Part shown: in pieces, positions 41,703 to 53,752 of the stretch
How the letters are laid out: each line of letters begins with the position of its first letter
Position numbering within the stretch: the stretch's first letter is position 1
Notes under the pieces: generated by a model
What the model was told of the DNA's origin: nothing
Databases searched by the model: none
The model's input: only the letters and a program-made list of their open reading frames with translations
Program-made: the position numbers and the translations under genes
Assembly: GCA_016790285.1 (NCBI GenBank)
Contig: JAEUPJ010000083.1
Span: 1-64,000, forward strand
DNA: 64,000 nt
Source: Roseateles sp.
GTDB lineage: Bacteria; Pseudomonadota; Gammaproteobacteria; Burkholderiales; Burkholderiaceae_C
Reading direction: 5' to 3'

Positions 41703-42902
41703 ATGGACCTGAACTTCACCGATGCGGAGCTCGCCTTCCGCGCTGAGGTGCGCGACTGGGTGCGCGCCAACCTGCCGGCGGATATCGCCCACAAGGTGCG
41801 CCACGCGCAGCGCCTGCACAAGGACGACATGCAGCGCTGGGCCAAGATCCTCGGCGCGAAGGGCTGGCACGGCTGGGCGTGGCCCCAGCAGTTCGGCGGC
41901 CCGGGCTGGAACGCCGTACAGCGCCACCTGTTCGAAGAGGAATGCGCCCTCGCCTGTGCGCCCCGCATCGTGCCGTTCGGCCCCGTCATGGTGGCGCCCG
42001 TCATCATGGCCTTCGGCACGCCCGAGCAGCAGCAGCGCTTCCTGCCCGGCATCATGAGCGGCGAGGTGTGGTGGAGCCAGGGCTACAGCGAGCCGGGCTC
42101 CGGCTCCGACCTCGCGTCGCTGAAGTGCCGCGCCGAGCGCCAGGGCAACAACTACATCGTCAACGGCCAGAAGACCTGGACCACCCTCGGCCAGTACGGC
42201 GACTGGATCTTCTGCCTGGTGCGCACGTCCACCGAAGGCAAGCCCCAGACGGGCATCAGCTTCCTGCTGATCGACATGAAGTCGCCTGGCGTCACCGTCA
42301 AGCCCATCATCATGCTGGACGGCGAACACGAGGTGAACGAGGTCTGGTTCGACAACGTCGAGGTGCCGGCCGAGAACCTCATCGGCGAGGAGAACAAGGG
42401 CTGGACCTACGCCAAGCACCTGCTCTCCCACGAGCGCACCAACATCGCCGACGTGAACCGCGCCAAGCGCGAGCTGGAGCGGCTCAAGCGCATCGCCACC
42501 GCCGAGGGCCTGATGGACGACCAGCGCTTTCGCGACCAGGTCGCCCTGTGCGAGGTCGACGTCGTCGCGCTGGAGATGATGGTGCTGCGCGTGCTCTCGG
42601 GCGAGCGCACCGGCAAGCAGCCGCTGGACGTGGCCGGCCTGCTCAAGATCCGCGGCAGCGAGCTGCAGCAGCGCTACACCGAGCTGATGATGCTGGCCGG
42701 CGGCCCGCTGGCCCTGCCGCACATCCTGGAGGCCATGGAGGCCGGCTGGCAGGGCGACCAGTGGCTGGGTGGCGCCTGGATGGGGGGCGCTTCGCACGCC
42801 ATCCCGCTCACCGGCAACTACCTCAACGTGCGCAAGACCACCATCTACGGTGGCTCGAACGAAGTGCAACGCAACATCGTCGCGCAGACGGTGCTCGGCT
42901 GA
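41703..42902 (+). CDS. Acyl-CoA dehydrogenase, PimC-like large subunit
   Basis: 399-residue FAD flavoprotein resembling the large subunit of pimeloyl-CoA dehydrogenase. It shows QGYSEPGSGSDLASL (FAD-binding), VNGQKTWTT and the C-terminal IYGGSNEVQRNIVAQTVLG. The usual catalytic glutamate in a TEY-type loop is not evident; the partner subunit carries it. Likely oxidises dicarboxylyl-CoA or branched acyl-CoA in the cytoplasm. It forms an operon with the next gene. Confidence 0.9.
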   Translation: MDLNFTDAELAFRAEVRDWVRANLPADIAHKVRHAQRLHKDDMQRWAKILGAKGWHGWAWPQQFGGPGWNAVQRHLFEEECALACAPRIVPFGPVMVAPVIMAFGTPEQQQRFLPGIMSGEVWWSQGYSEPGSGSDLASLKCRAERQGNNYIVNGQKTWTTLGQYGDWIFCLVRTSTEGKPQTGISFLLIDMKSPGVTVKPIIMLDGEHEVNEVWFDNVEVPAENLIGEENKGWTYAKHLLSHERTNIADVNRAKRELERLKRIATAEGLMDDQRFRDQVALCEVDVVALEMMVLRVLSGERTGKQPLDVAGLLKIRGSELQQRYTELMMLAGGPLALPHILEAMEAGWQGDQWLGGAWMGGASHAIPLTGNYLNVRKTTIYGGSNEVQRNIVAQTVLG

Positions 42903-42920
42903 CCCGGGGAGACAGACAAC

Positions 42921-44048
42921 ATGGATTTCGATTTCACGGAAGACCAGGAAGCCCTGCGCGACGCCGTGCGCCGCTTCGTCGACAAGGACTACGCCTTCGA
43001 TCGCCGCACGCAGATCGTGCGCGCCGGCGGCTTCGACCGCGCCACCTGGGAAGGCCTGGCGGGCCTGGGCCTGACGGCGCTGGCCATACCTGAAGCCCAC
43101 GGTGGCCTGGGCTTTGGCGCCGTCGAGGCGATGGTGGCCATGGAGGAACTCGGCCGCGGCCTCGTCATGGAGCCCATCGCCCAGGGCGCCCTGATCGCGC
43201 CGGCCCTGCTCGGCCACGCGCCCGAGGCCCTGCAGGCCAGCTGGCTGCCCCGCATGGCCGGCGGCGAAGCCCTCGTCGTGCTGGCCCACCAGGAAGCCAG
43301 GTCGCGCTACCGCCTCAACCAGGTGGCCACGCGGGCCGTGGACGGCAAGCTCAGCGGTGTGAAGAGCCTCGTGCCCGCGGGCGACGTGGCCGATGCCTTC
43401 ATCGTGCCGGCCCGCGTGTCGGGCGATGACCGCGCAGCCGAGGGCATTGCGCTCTACCTGGTCGAGCGCACGGCCCCCGGCGTGCACACCCGCGCCTACT
43501 CGCTGCACGACGGCTCGCGCGCGGCCGAAGTCAACCTGGACAACGCCCCGGGCCAGCTCATCGCCGGCCCCGAGCAGGGCCTGGCGCTGCTGGAGCTGGC
43601 GGCCGACATCGGCATCGCCGCGCAGGCGGCCGAGGCAGTCGGCGTGATGGAGAAGTACCTGGCCCTGACCGTCGACTACCTGAACACGCGCAAGCAGTTC
43701 GGCGTCGTCATCAGCAGCTTCCAGGCGCTGCGCCACCGGGCGGCCGACGTCAAGATGCAGCTGGAGCTGGCCCGCTCCATGAGCTACTACGCCACGCTGC
43801 GCCTGGGTGACGCCCCGGCCGTGCGGCGCCGCGCGCTGTCCCAGGCCAAGGTGCAGCTCGGGCAGGCCATGCGCTTCGTCGGCCAGCAATGCACACAGAT
43901 GCACGGCGGCATCGGCGTGACGGACGAATACGTCGGCAGCCACTACTTCAAGCGGCTGACCGTCATGGAGATGCAGTGGGGCGACACCCTGCATCACCTC
44001 GGTGAAGTCAGCGCCCGGATGCAGGACACTGCGGGGGTGTTTGCCTGA
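42921..44048 (+). CDS. Acyl-CoA dehydrogenase, PimD-like small subunit
   Basis: 375-residue partner of the preceding dehydrogenase. It has the N-terminal helical domain (FTEDQEALRDAVRRFVDKDY), a shortened middle domain, and MHGGIGVTDEYVGSHYFKR, where the Glu is the expected proton-abstracting base. Together the two probably form a heterotetramer. Start: ATG 18 bases after the large-subunit stop. Confidence 0.9.
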   Translation: MDFDFTEDQEALRDAVRRFVDKDYAFDRRTQIVRAGGFDRATWEGLAGLGLTALAIPEAHGGLGFGAVEAMVAMEELGRGLVMEPIAQGALIAPALLGHAPEALQASWLPRMAGGEALVVLAHQEARSRYRLNQVATRAVDGKLSGVKSLVPAGDVADAFIVPARVSGDDRAAEGIALYLVERTAPGVHTRAYSLHDGSRAAEVNLDNAPGQLIAGPEQGLALLELAADIGIAAQAAEAVGVMEKYLALTVDYLNTRKQFGVVISSFQALRHRAADVKMQLELARSMSYYATLRLGDAPAVRRRALSQAKVQLGQAMRFVGQQCTQMHGGIGVTDEYVGSHYFKRLTVMEMQWGDTLHHLGEVSARMQDTAGVFA

Positions 44049-44064
44049 CCGCGGAGGTCACCCG

Positions 44065-44619
44065 ATGAAAGCCCCCCTTGCCATGCTGCTGGCCAGCATG
44101 GCCGCCCTTGCCGGCTCCCACGCCCACGCCCAGACCATGAAGCCGGGCCTCTGGGAGTTCAAACAGACGCCCCAACTCGACCCGGCGCGCCAGGCCCAGA
44201 TGGCCCAGGCACAAAAGGCCATGGAGAGCATGCCCGCCGAACGCCGCGCCATGATCGAGCAGATGATGGCGCAGCGCGGCGTGAGCGTGTCCATGGCGGG
44301 CGGCGCGATCACGGTGAAGACCTGCATCTCCAAGGAGCAGGCCGAGCGCAATCAGGCGCCCGTGGCGCAGCATGGCAACTGCACCCAGGACACCAAGCGC
44401 AGCGGCAGCGTGATCCAGACGCATTTCGTCTGCACCGACCCCGCCTCCGAGGGCGATGCGACGGTGACCCTGCGAGGCAGTGAAGGCTTCACCAACGAGG
44501 TGACCGTGCGCACCCAGCGCCAGGGCAAGACCGAGACCGTGAAGGTGACGGGCGAAGGCCGCTGGCTGGGCGCCGACTGCGGCGATGTGCAACCGATGAA
44601 GTCCCAGGCCAAACCTTGA
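44065..44619 (+). CDS. DUF3617 family secreted protein
   Basis: 184-residue exported protein with signal peptide AMLLASMAALAGSHAHA, then MKPGLWEFKQTPQ, the hallmark of DUF3617. A Met/Gln-rich helical stretch (about 35-75) and four Cys residues in the C-terminal beta part follow. Function of the family is unknown. Its stop overlaps the TTG start of rsuA. Confidence 0.85.
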   Translation: MKAPLAMLLASMAALAGSHAHAQTMKPGLWEFKQTPQLDPARQAQMAQAQKAMESMPAERRAMIEQMMAQRGVSVSMAGGAITVKTCISKEQAERNQAPVAQHGNCTQDTKRSGSVIQTHFVCTDPASEGDATVTLRGSEGFTNEVTVRTQRQGKTETVKVTGEGRWLGADCGDVQPMKSQAKP

Positions 44620-45341
44620 AGCAGCGGCTTTCGCAGATCCTGTTCAGCCAGGGGTTCGGAACACGGCGCCTGTGCGCCGGGCTGGTGTGGAATGGTGAAG
44701 TCTCGGTCCACGGCGAGGTGGTCGACGACCCCGATGCCGAGTACGAGACACAAGGGTTCAGCTTCGTCATCGACGGCGTCACCTGGCCCTGCTTCGACAA
44801 GGCACTCGTGCTGCTGAACAAGCCCGCCGGCTACGAGTGTTCGCAAAAGCCCAAGCACCACCCGAGCGTGATGAGCCTGCTGCCACCACCGCTGCGCGAG
44901 CGCGGCGTGCAGCCGATCGGCCGGCTCGATGAAGACACCACCGGCCTGCTGCTGCTCACCGACGACGGCACCCTCATCCACAAGCTCACCTCACCCAAGC
45001 ACCACGTGCCCAAGGTCTACGAGGCCCGCTGCAAGCATCCGCTCACCGCGGCCATGGTCGAGCAGCTGCTGGCAGGCGTCGAGCTCAAGGAGCCGGAAGG
45101 CAAGTTCCAGCGCCCGCCCGAGGTCAGCAAGGCCGAAGGGGCGGAGATCGTCGACGAGACGCTGCTGCGCCTCACCCTCATCGAAGGCAAGTACCACCAG
45201 GTCAAGCGCATGGTCGCGGCCGTGGGCAACCGGGTGGAGACCTTGCACCGCCCGAGCTTCGGTGCCCTGACGCTGCCGGGCGACCTCGCCCCCGGCCAAT
45301 GGCGCTGGGTCGGCAGCCCCGCCGAGGTCTGGGGACAATGA
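44616..45341 (+). CDS. rsuA: 16S rRNA pseudouridine-516 synthase
   Basis: 241-residue enzyme of the RsuA branch: an N-terminal S4-like RNA-binding domain (FSQGFGTRRLCAGLVWNGEVSVHG), then the catalytic domain with the nucleophilic Asp in GRLDEDTTGLLLLTDDG and the KYHQVKRM motif. It isomerises U516 of 16S rRNA. Start: TTG at 44616. The stop region overlaps ribF. Confidence 0.88.
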   Translation: MKQRLSQILFSQGFGTRRLCAGLVWNGEVSVHGEVVDDPDAEYETQGFSFVIDGVTWPCFDKALVLLNKPAGYECSQKPKHHPSVMSLLPPPLRERGVQPIGRLDEDTTGLLLLTDDGTLIHKLTSPKHHVPKVYEARCKHPLTAAMVEQLLAGVELKEPEGKFQRPPEVSKAEGAEIVDETLLRLTLIEGKYHQVKRMVAAVGNRVETLHRPSFGALTLPGDLAPGQWRWVGSPAEVWGQ

Positions 45342-45346
45342 CGGGC

Positions 45347-46363
45347 ATGCGAGTTTTCAGAGGTTTCCACCATCCCGGCGTCGCACCCGCCTGCGCGCTG
45401 ACCATCGGCAACTTCGACGGCGTGCACCGCGGCCACCAGGCCATGCTCGCCCTGCTGCAGTCCGAGGCCCGCCACCGCGGCCTGCCGACCTGCGTGATGA
45501 CCTTCGAGCCCCATCCGCGCGACTTCTTCGCCGCGAAGATGGCCAAGCCCGAGCTGGCGCCCGCACGCATCGCGCCGCTGCGCGACAAGCTCGGCGAGCT
45601 GGAACGCTGCGGCATCGACCAGGTCGTGATCCTGCGCTTCGACGAGGCGCTGGCCTCCCTGCCGGCGCAAGGCTTCATCCGCCAGGTGCTGCAGGAGGGG
45701 CTCGGCGCCCGCTACGTGCTCGTCGGCGACGACTTCCGCTTCGGCGCCAAGCGCCAGGGCGACTACGCCACGCTGGACGCCGCCGGCCGCGCCCAGGGCT
45801 TCGACGTCGCCCGCATGATGAGCTACGAGGTGCACGGCCTGCGCGTCAGCAGCTCGGCCGTGCGTGAAGCGCTGTCGGCAGGCGACATGACGGCCGCGGC
45901 CGCGCTGCTGGGCCGGCCTTACGCCATCAGTGGCCACGTCACCCATGGCCGCAAGCTCGGCCGCCAGCTCGGCGAGAGCACCCCGGGTGCCGCCGACGGC
46001 TTTCGCACGCTGAACCTGCGCTTCCCGCACGACAAGCCGGCGGCGCACGGCATCTTCGCCGTGCTCGTGCATGGCCTCACGCCGCAGCCTTTGCCCGGCG
46101 TGGCGAGCCTGGGCAACCGGCCCACCGTGGAGGACGCCGGCCGCGTGCTGCTGGAGGTGCACTGCCTCGAGTGGCCCCTCGGTGCCGAAGGGGGCTACGG
46201 TAAACTCGCCCGCGTGGAACTGCTGCACAAACTTCGCGACGAAGCCCGCTACGACGGGCTGGACGCACTGACGGCTGCCATCGCGGCCGACACGGCGGCA
46301 GCACGCGCCTTCCTGGCCACCCACGCCGCCCAGCGTCGCCAGACCACGCGCGACCGAATTTGA
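45347..46363 (+). CDS. ribF: Bifunctional riboflavin kinase / FAD synthetase
   Basis: 338-residue enzyme making FMN and FAD. The N-terminal nucleotidyl-transferase domain has TIGNFDGVHRGHQ and VGDDFRFGAKRQGD; the C-terminal kinase domain has SLGNRPTVEDAG and the metal-binding region after HGRKLGRQLG. Start: ATG 45347 (MRVFRGFHHP) is typical; an ATG at 45338 overlapping the rsuA stop is possible. ribF upstream of ileS-lspA is a widespread order. Confidence 0.95.
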   Translation: MRVFRGFHHPGVAPACALTIGNFDGVHRGHQAMLALLQSEARHRGLPTCVMTFEPHPRDFFAAKMAKPELAPARIAPLRDKLGELERCGIDQVVILRFDEALASLPAQGFIRQVLQEGLGARYVLVGDDFRFGAKRQGDYATLDAAGRAQGFDVARMMSYEVHGLRVSSSAVREALSAGDMTAAAALLGRPYAISGHVTHGRKLGRQLGESTPGAADGFRTLNLRFPHDKPAAHGIFAVLVHGLTPQPLPGVASLGNRPTVEDAGRVLLEVHCLEWPLGAEGGYGKLARVELLHKLRDEARYDGLDALTAAIAADTAAARAFLATHAAQRRQTTRDRI

Positions 46364-46435
46364 AGCGGCGCCCCGCCGCTCTCATTCCCGTCCTCCCGCC
46401 TTCCGACCGCCAGGCTCGCCGCCTGGCCGCACGCC

Positions 46436-49258
46436 ATGACCACCCCGGACTACCGCTCCACGCTCAACCTGCCCGACACGCCCTTCCCCATGCGCGGCGA
46501 CCTGCCCAAGCGCGAGCCGGGCTGGGTCAAGGCCTGGGACGAGCAAGGCCTGTACAAGCGCCTGCGCGATGCGCGCTGTGGCGCCCCGAAGTTCGTCCTG
46601 CACGACGGCCCGCCCTACGCCAACGGCCAGATCCACATCGGCCACGCCGCCAACAAGATCCTCAAGGACATGATCGTCAAGGCCCGCCAGCTGGCGGGTT
46701 TTGATGCCGCCTACATCCCCGGCTGGGACTGCCACGGCCTGCCCATCGAGAACCAGATCGAGAAGACCTTCGGCCGCGGCCTGCCGCGCGACGAGGTGCA
46801 GGCCAAGAGCCGCGCCTACGCCACCGAGCAGATCGACGGCCAGCGCACCGACTTCAAGCGCCTGGGCGTGCTCGGCGAATGGGACAACCCGTACAAGACG
46901 ATGAACTTCGCCAACGAGGCCGGCGAGATCCGCGTCTTGAAGCGCCTGTTCGAGCGCGGCTTCGTCTACCGCGGCTTGAAGCCCGTCTACTGGTGCTTCG
47001 ACTGCGGCTCGTCGCTCGCCGAGTTCGAGATCGAGTACGCCGACAAGCAGTCGCCCGCCGTGGACGTGGCCTTCCTGAGCGCCGAGCCCGACAAGCTGGC
47101 CGCGGCGTTCGGCGTGGCGCCCCTCACCAAGGACGCCTTCACCGTCATCTGGACGACCACCCCCTGGACCATCCCGGCCAACCAGGCGCTCAACCTCAAC
47201 CCCGAGCTGCCCTACGCGCTCGTGGACACGCCCAAGGGCTACTTCGTCGTCGCCGAGGCGCTGGTGGAGAAGTGCCTGGCGCGCTGGCAGCTCGAAGGCC
47301 AGGCCGTGGCCACCGTGCCCGGCCGCAAGCTCGAACTGCTGAAGTTCAAGCACCCGATGGCGCATGTCGACGCCGGCTATGACCGCGAAAGCCCGGTCTA
47401 CCTCGCCGACTACGCCACCGCCGACGACGGCACCGGTGTCGTCCACTCCGCCCCCGCCTACGGCCTGGACGACTTCCAGAGCTGCGTGGCCCACGGCCTG
47501 AAGTTCGACGACATCCTGAACCCCGTGCAGGGCAACGGTGCCTATGCGGCCGAACTGCCGCTGTTCGGCGGCCAGCACATCTGGAAGGCCAACGCCGTCA
47601 TCGCCCAGGCGCTGCTGGACGCCGGCCGCCTGATGGCGCAAAGCAAGATCACCCACAGCTACCCGCACTGCTGGCGCCACAAGACGCCGGTCATCTACCG
47701 CGCGGCGGCCCAGTGGTTCGTGCGCATGGACGAGGGCGAGGGCCTGTTCACCACGGACAAGGCCCCGCTGAGCCTGCGCCAGACGGCCCTGGCCGCCATC
47801 GACGCGACCAGCTTCTACCCCGAGAACGGCCGCGCCCGGCTGCACGACATGATCGCCGGCCGGCCCGACTGGTGCATCTCGCGCCAGCGCAGCTGGGGCG
47901 TGCCCCTGCCCATCTTCCTGCACAAGGACACGGGCGAGGCCCACCCGAGCACGCTCGAATTCATCGAGCGCGCCGCGCAGCTGGTGGAGGCCAACGGCAT
48001 CGAGGCCTGGTCCAAGCTCGACCCGGCCGAGTGGCTCGGCGCCGAAGCTGCCCAGTACACCAAGGGCAACGACATCCTGGACGTGTGGTTCGACTCCGGC
48101 TCCACCTTCGAGCACGTGCTCAAGGGCAGCCACAAGGGCGCCGCGCACGAGAGCGGCCCCGAGGCCGACCTCTACCTGGAAGGCCACGACCAGCACCGCG
48201 GCTGGTTCCACTCCTCGCTGCTGATCGCCTGCGCCCTCTACGGCCGCGCGCCGTACAAGGGCCTGCTGACCCACGGTTTCGTCGTGGACGGCCAGGGTCG
48301 CAAGATGAGCAAGTCCCAAGGCAACGTGGTCGCGCCGCAGGCGGTGTCGGACAAGTACGGCGCCGAGATCCTGCGCCTGTGGACCGCCGCGACCGACTAC
48401 TCCGGCGACCTGGGCCTGGACGACAAGATCCTCGCCCGCGTGGTCGACAGCTACCGCCGCGTGCGCAACACGCTGCGCTTCCTGCTGGCCAACGTGAGCG
48501 ACTTCGACCCCGCCACCGACGCCGTCCCGGCCGAGCAGCTGCTGGAGGTCGACCGCTACGCCCTGGCCCGCGCGGCCGAGCTGCAGGCGGAGATCCTCGC
48601 TCACTTCGAGCGTTATGAGTTCCACCCGGTCGTGGCCAAGCTGCAGGTCTACTGCTCCGAAGACCTCGGCGCGTTCTACCTGGACGTGCTCAAGGACCGC
48701 CTCTACACCACCGCGCCCAAGAGCCTGGCCCGCCGCTCGGCCCAGACGGCGCTGTGGCAGATCACGCACGCCATGCTGCGCTGGATGGCGCCCTTCCTGA
48801 GCTTCACGGCCGAGGAAGCCTGGGCCCTGTTCGGCAAGGGGGAGTCCATCTTCACCGAGACCTACTGGGCCTTCGGTGCGACCGACGCCAGCCTGCTGGC
48901 CAAGTGGCAGCGCATCCATGAGATCCGCGACGACGTGAACAAGGCCATCGAGGCCGTGCGCACGACCGGCGCGGTGGGCGCGTCGCTGCAGGCCGAGCTG
49001 ACGCTGCACGTCAACGCCGAGGACGAAGCCCTGCTCAAGACGCTGGGTGAGGACCTGCGCTTCGTATTCATCACGTCCGCCGTCACGCTGGTGCCGGCTG
49101 CAGAGTTCAGCGTGGTGGTCACGCCGAGCGCGCATGCCAAGTGCGAGCGCTGCTGGCACTACCGCGCCGACGTCGGCAGCATCGCCGCGCACCCGACGCT
49201 GTGCGGCCGCTGTGACAGCAACCTCCACGGTGCGGGCGAAACCCGCACGGTCGCCTGA
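46436..49258 (+). CDS. ileS: Isoleucyl-tRNA synthetase
   Basis: 940-residue class I synthetase. HIGH is at residues 67-70 ([10 protein letters not shown]) and KMSKS at 623-627. The editing domain lies between them ([12 protein letters not shown]). The C-terminal zinc finger is [12 protein letters not shown]...CGRCDSN. The length matches E. coli IleS. lspA starts two bases after its stop. Confidence 0.97.
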   Translation: MTTPDYRSTLNLPDTPFPMRGDLPKREPGWVKAWDEQGLYKRLRDARCGAPKFVLHDGPPYANGQIHIGHAANKILKDMIVKARQLAGFDAAYIPGWDCHGLPIENQIEKTFGRGLPRDEVQAKSRAYATEQIDGQRTDFKRLGVLGEWDNPYKTMNFANEAGEIRVLKRLFERGFVYRGLKPVYWCFDCGSSLAEFEIEYADKQSPAVDVAFLSAEPDKLAAAFGVAPLTKDAFTVIWTTTPWTIPANQALNLNPELPYALVDTPKGYFVVAEALVEKCLARWQLEGQAVATVPGRKLELLKFKHPMAHVDAGYDRESPVYLADYATADDGTGVVHSAPAYGLDDFQSCVAHGLKFDDILNPVQGNGAYAAELPLFGGQHIWKANAVIAQALLDAGRLMAQSKITHSYPHCWRHKTPVIYRAAAQWFVRMDEGEGLFTTDKAPLSLRQTALAAIDATSFYPENGRARLHDMIAGRPDWCISRQRSWGVPLPIFLHKDTGEAHPSTLEFIERAAQLVEANGIEAWSKLDPAEWLGAEAAQYTKGNDILDVWFDSGSTFEHVLKGSHKGAAHESGPEADLYLEGHDQHRGWFHSSLLIACALYGRAPYKGLLTHGFVVDGQGRKMSKSQGNVVAPQAVSDKYGAEILRLWTAATDYSGDLGLDDKILARVVDSYRRVRNTLRFLLANVSDFDPATDAVPAEQLLEVDRYALARAAELQAEILAHFERYEFHPVVAKLQVYCSEDLGAFYLDVLKDRLYTTAPKSLARRSAQTALWQITHAMLRWMAPFLSFTAEEAWALFGKGESIFTETYWAFGATDASLLAKWQRIHEIRDDVNKAIEAVRTTGAVGASLQAELTLHVNAEDEALLKTLGEDLRFVFITSAVTLVPAAEFSVVVTPSAHAKCERCWHYRADVGSIAAHPTLCGRCDSNLHGAGETRTVA

Positions 49259-49260
49259 CC

Positions 49261-49752
49261 ATGGCGGGCAAGCAAGGCAACGGCGCCGGGTTGACGCAAT
49301 GGCTGCTGATCGCAGCCGTCATCATCCTGGCCGACCAATTCACCAAGATCCTCGTCATCGGCGCCTTCCGCCTGGGCGACGTGCACCCGGTCACCGGCTT
49401 CTTCGACCTGGTGCGCGCCCACAACTACGGGGCGGCCTTCAGCTTCCTGCACGGGGCGTCGGGCTGGCAGCGCTGGTTCTTCCTGGGCCTGGGGCTGGCG
49501 GCGGCCGGCTTCATCGTCTGGATGCTGCGCCGGCACGGCCACCAGCGGCTCTTCGGCTGGGCGCTGACGCTCATCCTGGGCGGGGCGCTGGGCAATGTCA
49601 TCGACCGCGCCATCCACGGCTACGTGGTCGACTTCATCCAGGTCCACGCCGGCGGCTGGTATTTCCCCGCCTTCAACGTCGCCGACAGTGCGATCACCAT
49701 CGGAGCCATCCTGCTGATCCTGGATGAGCTCCGACGTGTCCGACGCACCTGA
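49261..49752 (+). CDS. lspA: Lipoprotein signal peptidase
   Basis: 163-residue inner-membrane aspartic protease that removes lipoprotein signal peptides. It has four membrane helices. The catalytic aspartates are in [16 protein letters not shown] and [11 protein letters not shown]. It follows ileS immediately, the standard order. The end overlaps the next gene by 29 bases. Confidence 0.97.
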   Translation: MAGKQGNGAGLTQWLLIAAVIILADQFTKILVIGAFRLGDVHPVTGFFDLVRAHNYGAAFSFLHGASGWQRWFFLGLGLAAAGFIVWMLRRHGHQRLFGWALTLILGGALGNVIDRAIHGYVVDFIQVHAGGWYFPAFNVADSAITIGAILLILDELRRVRRT

Positions 49753-50548
49753 GCAGTACCCTCCCGGCTATGTCCCCTACGTGCCCGAGCCCACCGTGGA
49801 GCTCGGGCCCAGGCTGCAGCGCCTGCCGCTTTCGGCACCGCTGCAGTGGCTCCGCCTCGGCTGGGCCGACTTCCGCCGCGCGCCCGGCGTTGGGCTCTTC
49901 TTCGGCCTGTGCTTCGCGCTGATGGGGCTGGCAGTGCTCATGGTGTTCCGCCATGCGCCCATCTACACGTTGGCCCTGTGCGCCGGCTTCGTGCTGCTGG
50001 GGCCCCTGCTCTGCCTGGGCGTGTACCAGGTCAGCCTGCGGCTGGAGCGCGGCGAGAAGCCCACGCTGGACGACGCGCTCGGCGCCTGGCTGGCCAACGT
50101 CAAGCAGATCGCCATCTTCGGCTTCGTGCTGCTGATCCTGGAGATGCTCTGGGGGCGCGCGGCCCTGGTGATCTTCGCGGTGAGCTTTGACGGCATGCCC
50201 GATTTCGCCGGGTCCGTGCAGAAGCTGCTCAGCGCGGACACCCTCGGCTTCGTCACCGCCTACCTCGCCGTGGGCGCCCTTTTCGCGGGGCTGATCTTCG
50301 CCATCAGCGTGGTGGCCATGCCGCTGCTGCTGGACCGCGAAACCGACGCCGTGACCGCGGGGCTGGCCAGCCTCAAGCTCTGCCTCACCCAGCCGCTCGT
50401 CATGCTGTGCTGGGGCGTCATCGTCACGACGCTGGTCGTGCTGGCCATGCTGCCCTACTTCGCCGGCCTGATCGTCATCGGCCCGTGGCTGGGGCACGCG
50501 AGCTGGCACCTGTACCGGCATGCCCTGGGTCAAGGTCAGTCGACTTAG
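49724..50548 (+). CDS. DUF2189 multispanning membrane protein
   Basis: 274-residue protein with about six membrane helices after a 50-residue cytosolic N-terminus. It carries the DUF2189 core ([38 protein letters not shown]). Start: ATG 49724 inside lspA, in a different frame (29-base overlap); GTG at 49736 is an alternative. Function is unknown. Confidence 0.85.
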   Translation: MSSDVSDAPEQYPPGYVPYVPEPTVELGPRLQRLPLSAPLQWLRLGWADFRRAPGVGLFFGLCFALMGLAVLMVFRHAPIYTLALCAGFVLLGPLLCLGVYQVSLRLERGEKPTLDDALGAWLANVKQIAIFGFVLLILEMLWGRAALVIFAVSFDGMPDFAGSVQKLLSADTLGFVTAYLAVGALFAGLIFAISVVAMPLLLDRETDAVTAGLASLKLCLTQPLVMLCWGVIVTTLVVLAMLPYFAGLIVIGPWLGHASWHLYRHALGQGQST

Positions 50549-50612
50549 CGCACTAGTTCACGCGAGGCAGGTGTGACAAACGGTGACAATCGCGCGCCGC
50601 TACACACCCGCC

Positions 50613-52079
<1,467 letters not shown>

Positions 52080-52091
52080 CGCCCACGCGCG

Positions 52092-53078
52092 TCAGGGCAG
52101 CAGGATGGCACTGCCGGTCAGCCGGCGGGCCTCCAGGTCGCGATGCGATTCGGCCACGTCGGCGAGCGCATAGCGGCGGTCGATGTGGATCTTGACCTGG
52201 CCGCTCGCGACCATCGCGAAGAGATCGTCGCCCATCGCCTGCGTGGACTCGTGCGTGGCGATGTGCGTGAACAGCGTCGGCCGTGTGATGTAGATGGACC
52301 CCTTGGCCGCCAGCGTGCCGATGGCGATGGGCGGCACGGCGCCGGAGGCCGCCCCGAAGCTGGCCAGCAAGCCGAAAGGCGCCAGGCTGTTGAGCGAGCC
52401 CTCCCAGGTGTCGGCGCCCACGGAGTCATAGACCACTTTCACACCGCGCCCCCCGGTGATCTCCTTCACCCGCGCGGCGAAATCTTCGGTGCGGTAGTTG
52501 ATGGCATGCGCCGCGCCGTGGTCGATCGCGAGCTGGCACTTCTCGTCGCTCCCGGCCGTGGCGATGAGCTGAAGGCCCAGGGCGCGGGCCCACTGGCAGG
52601 CGATCAGCCCGACACCACCGGCGGCGGCGTGAAACAGCAGGTGGTCGCCCGCCTGCAGGCCGCCCAGGGGCAAGGTCTTGCGCAGCAGGTACTGCACGGT
52701 CAAGCCCTTGAGCATCATGGCCGCGCCCGTCTCGAAGCTGATGACGTCGGGCAGCTTGAGCACGCACTTGGCCGGCATCACGCGCACGGTGGCGTAGGCC
52801 CCCGGCGGCTGGCTGGCGTAGGCCGCACGGTCGCCCGGCTTCAGGTGCGTGACGCCCTCGCCCACCGCCTCGACGACGCCGGCCCCTTCCATGCCCAGCC
52901 GCGCCGGCAAGGGCAGCGCGTAGCTGCCGTTGCGGTGGTAGACGTCGATGTAGTTCAAGCCGCAGGCCGCATGGCGGATGCGGATCTCGCCCGGGCCAGG
53001 CTCGCCGACGTTCACGTCCACCAGCTTCAACTGCTCGGCACCACCCGGCGCCTCGATCACCACGGCCTTCTCGCTCAT
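52092..53078 (-). CDS. NADPH:quinone oxidoreductase (zeta-crystallin type)
   Basis: 328-residue zinc-free medium-chain dehydrogenase. It contains ACGLNYIDVYHRNGSYALPLP, GMEGAGVVEAVG and the nucleotide-binding loop HAAAGGVGLIACQWARALG. It likely reduces quinones one electron at a time. Start: ATG 53078, MSEKAVVIEAPGG. It is divergent from the pseudouridine synthase. Confidence 0.92.
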   Translation of the reverse strand: MSEKAVVIEAPGGAEQLKLVDVNVGEPGPGEIRIRHAACGLNYIDVYHRNGSYALPLPARLGMEGAGVVEAVGEGVTHLKPGDRAAYASQPPGAYATVRVMPAKCVLKLPDVISFETGAAMMLKGLTVQYLLRKTLPLGGLQAGDHLLFHAAAGGVGLIACQWARALGLQLIATAGSDEKCQLAIDHGAAHAINYRTEDFAARVKEITGGRGVKVVYDSVGADTWEGSLNSLAPFGLLASFGAASGAVPPIAIGTLAAKGSIYITRPTLFTHIATHESTQAMGDDLFAMVASGQVKIHIDRRYALADVAESHRDLEARRLTGSAILLP

Positions 53079-53140
53079 GCGACGTCTCCTGTTGCTAGGT
53101 GGGCTATCGTGCCAGCCCTTCGCAACCCGCGCCGCTGGTG

Positions 53141-53752
53141 ATGACGCTGACCCCACGAGCCCTCCGGATCGTCCATGCCGACGCACGTCTGGTCGTCATC
53201 GACAAGCCGGCCGGGCTGCTCAGCGTCCCGGGCCGCACCGAGCCCGACTGCGCCAGCGCCCGCGTGCAGGCCGAGTTCCCGGACGCGCTCATCGTGCATC
53301 GCCTGGACCAGGCCACCTCCGGGCTGCTGCTGTTCGCGCGCGGCGCGCAGGCCCAGCGCGAGCTCAGCGCCGACTTCGCCGAGCGCCGCATCGAGAAGCG
53401 CTACGTCGCCATCGTCGGCGGCCAACTTGATGGCGAAGGCCTCATCGACCTGCCGCTCGCCGCCGACTGGCCCAACCGCCCGCGCCAGCAGGTCGACCTC
53501 GCCCGGGGCAAGCCTTCGCAAACCCGCTGGCGAGCGCTCGGCCGGGAAGGCGCGCACACTCGGGTGGAACTCACCCCCATCACCGGTCGCAGCCACCAGC
53601 TGCGCGTGCATCTCGCGGCCTTGGGCCATCCCATCGTGGGTGACGCGCTCTATGCACCCCCCGCCCTCGCCACGGCCAGCCCCCGGCTGCTGCTGCACGC
53701 CAGCGCGCTGCAGGTGGCCGGCCACCATTTCGTGTCGTTCCCGGAGTTCTGA
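53141..53752 (+). CDS. RluA-family pseudouridine synthase
   Basis: 203-residue catalytic domain without an S4 domain. It shows VVIDKPAGLLSVPG, the nucleophilic Asp in VHRLDQATSGLLLFA, and TPITGRSHQLRVHLAALGHPIVGD. It is close to the short RluA type that modifies 23S rRNA and tRNA; the target is not certain. Start: ATG at 53141. The SDR gene begins directly after the stop. Confidence 0.88.
   Translation: MTLTPRALRIVHADARLVVIDKPAGLLSVPGRTEPDCASARVQAEFPDALIVHRLDQATSGLLLFARGAQAQRELSADFAERRIEKRYVAIVGGQLDGEGLIDLPLAADWPNRPRQQVDLARGKPSQTRWRALGREGAHTRVELTPITGRSHQLRVHLAALGHPIVGDALYAPPALATASPRLLLHASALQVAGHHFVSFPEF

Noticed and set aside
46382-49228. 948-codon open frame on the minus strand
   Set aside because: Exact antisense of ileS; an artefact of codon bias.
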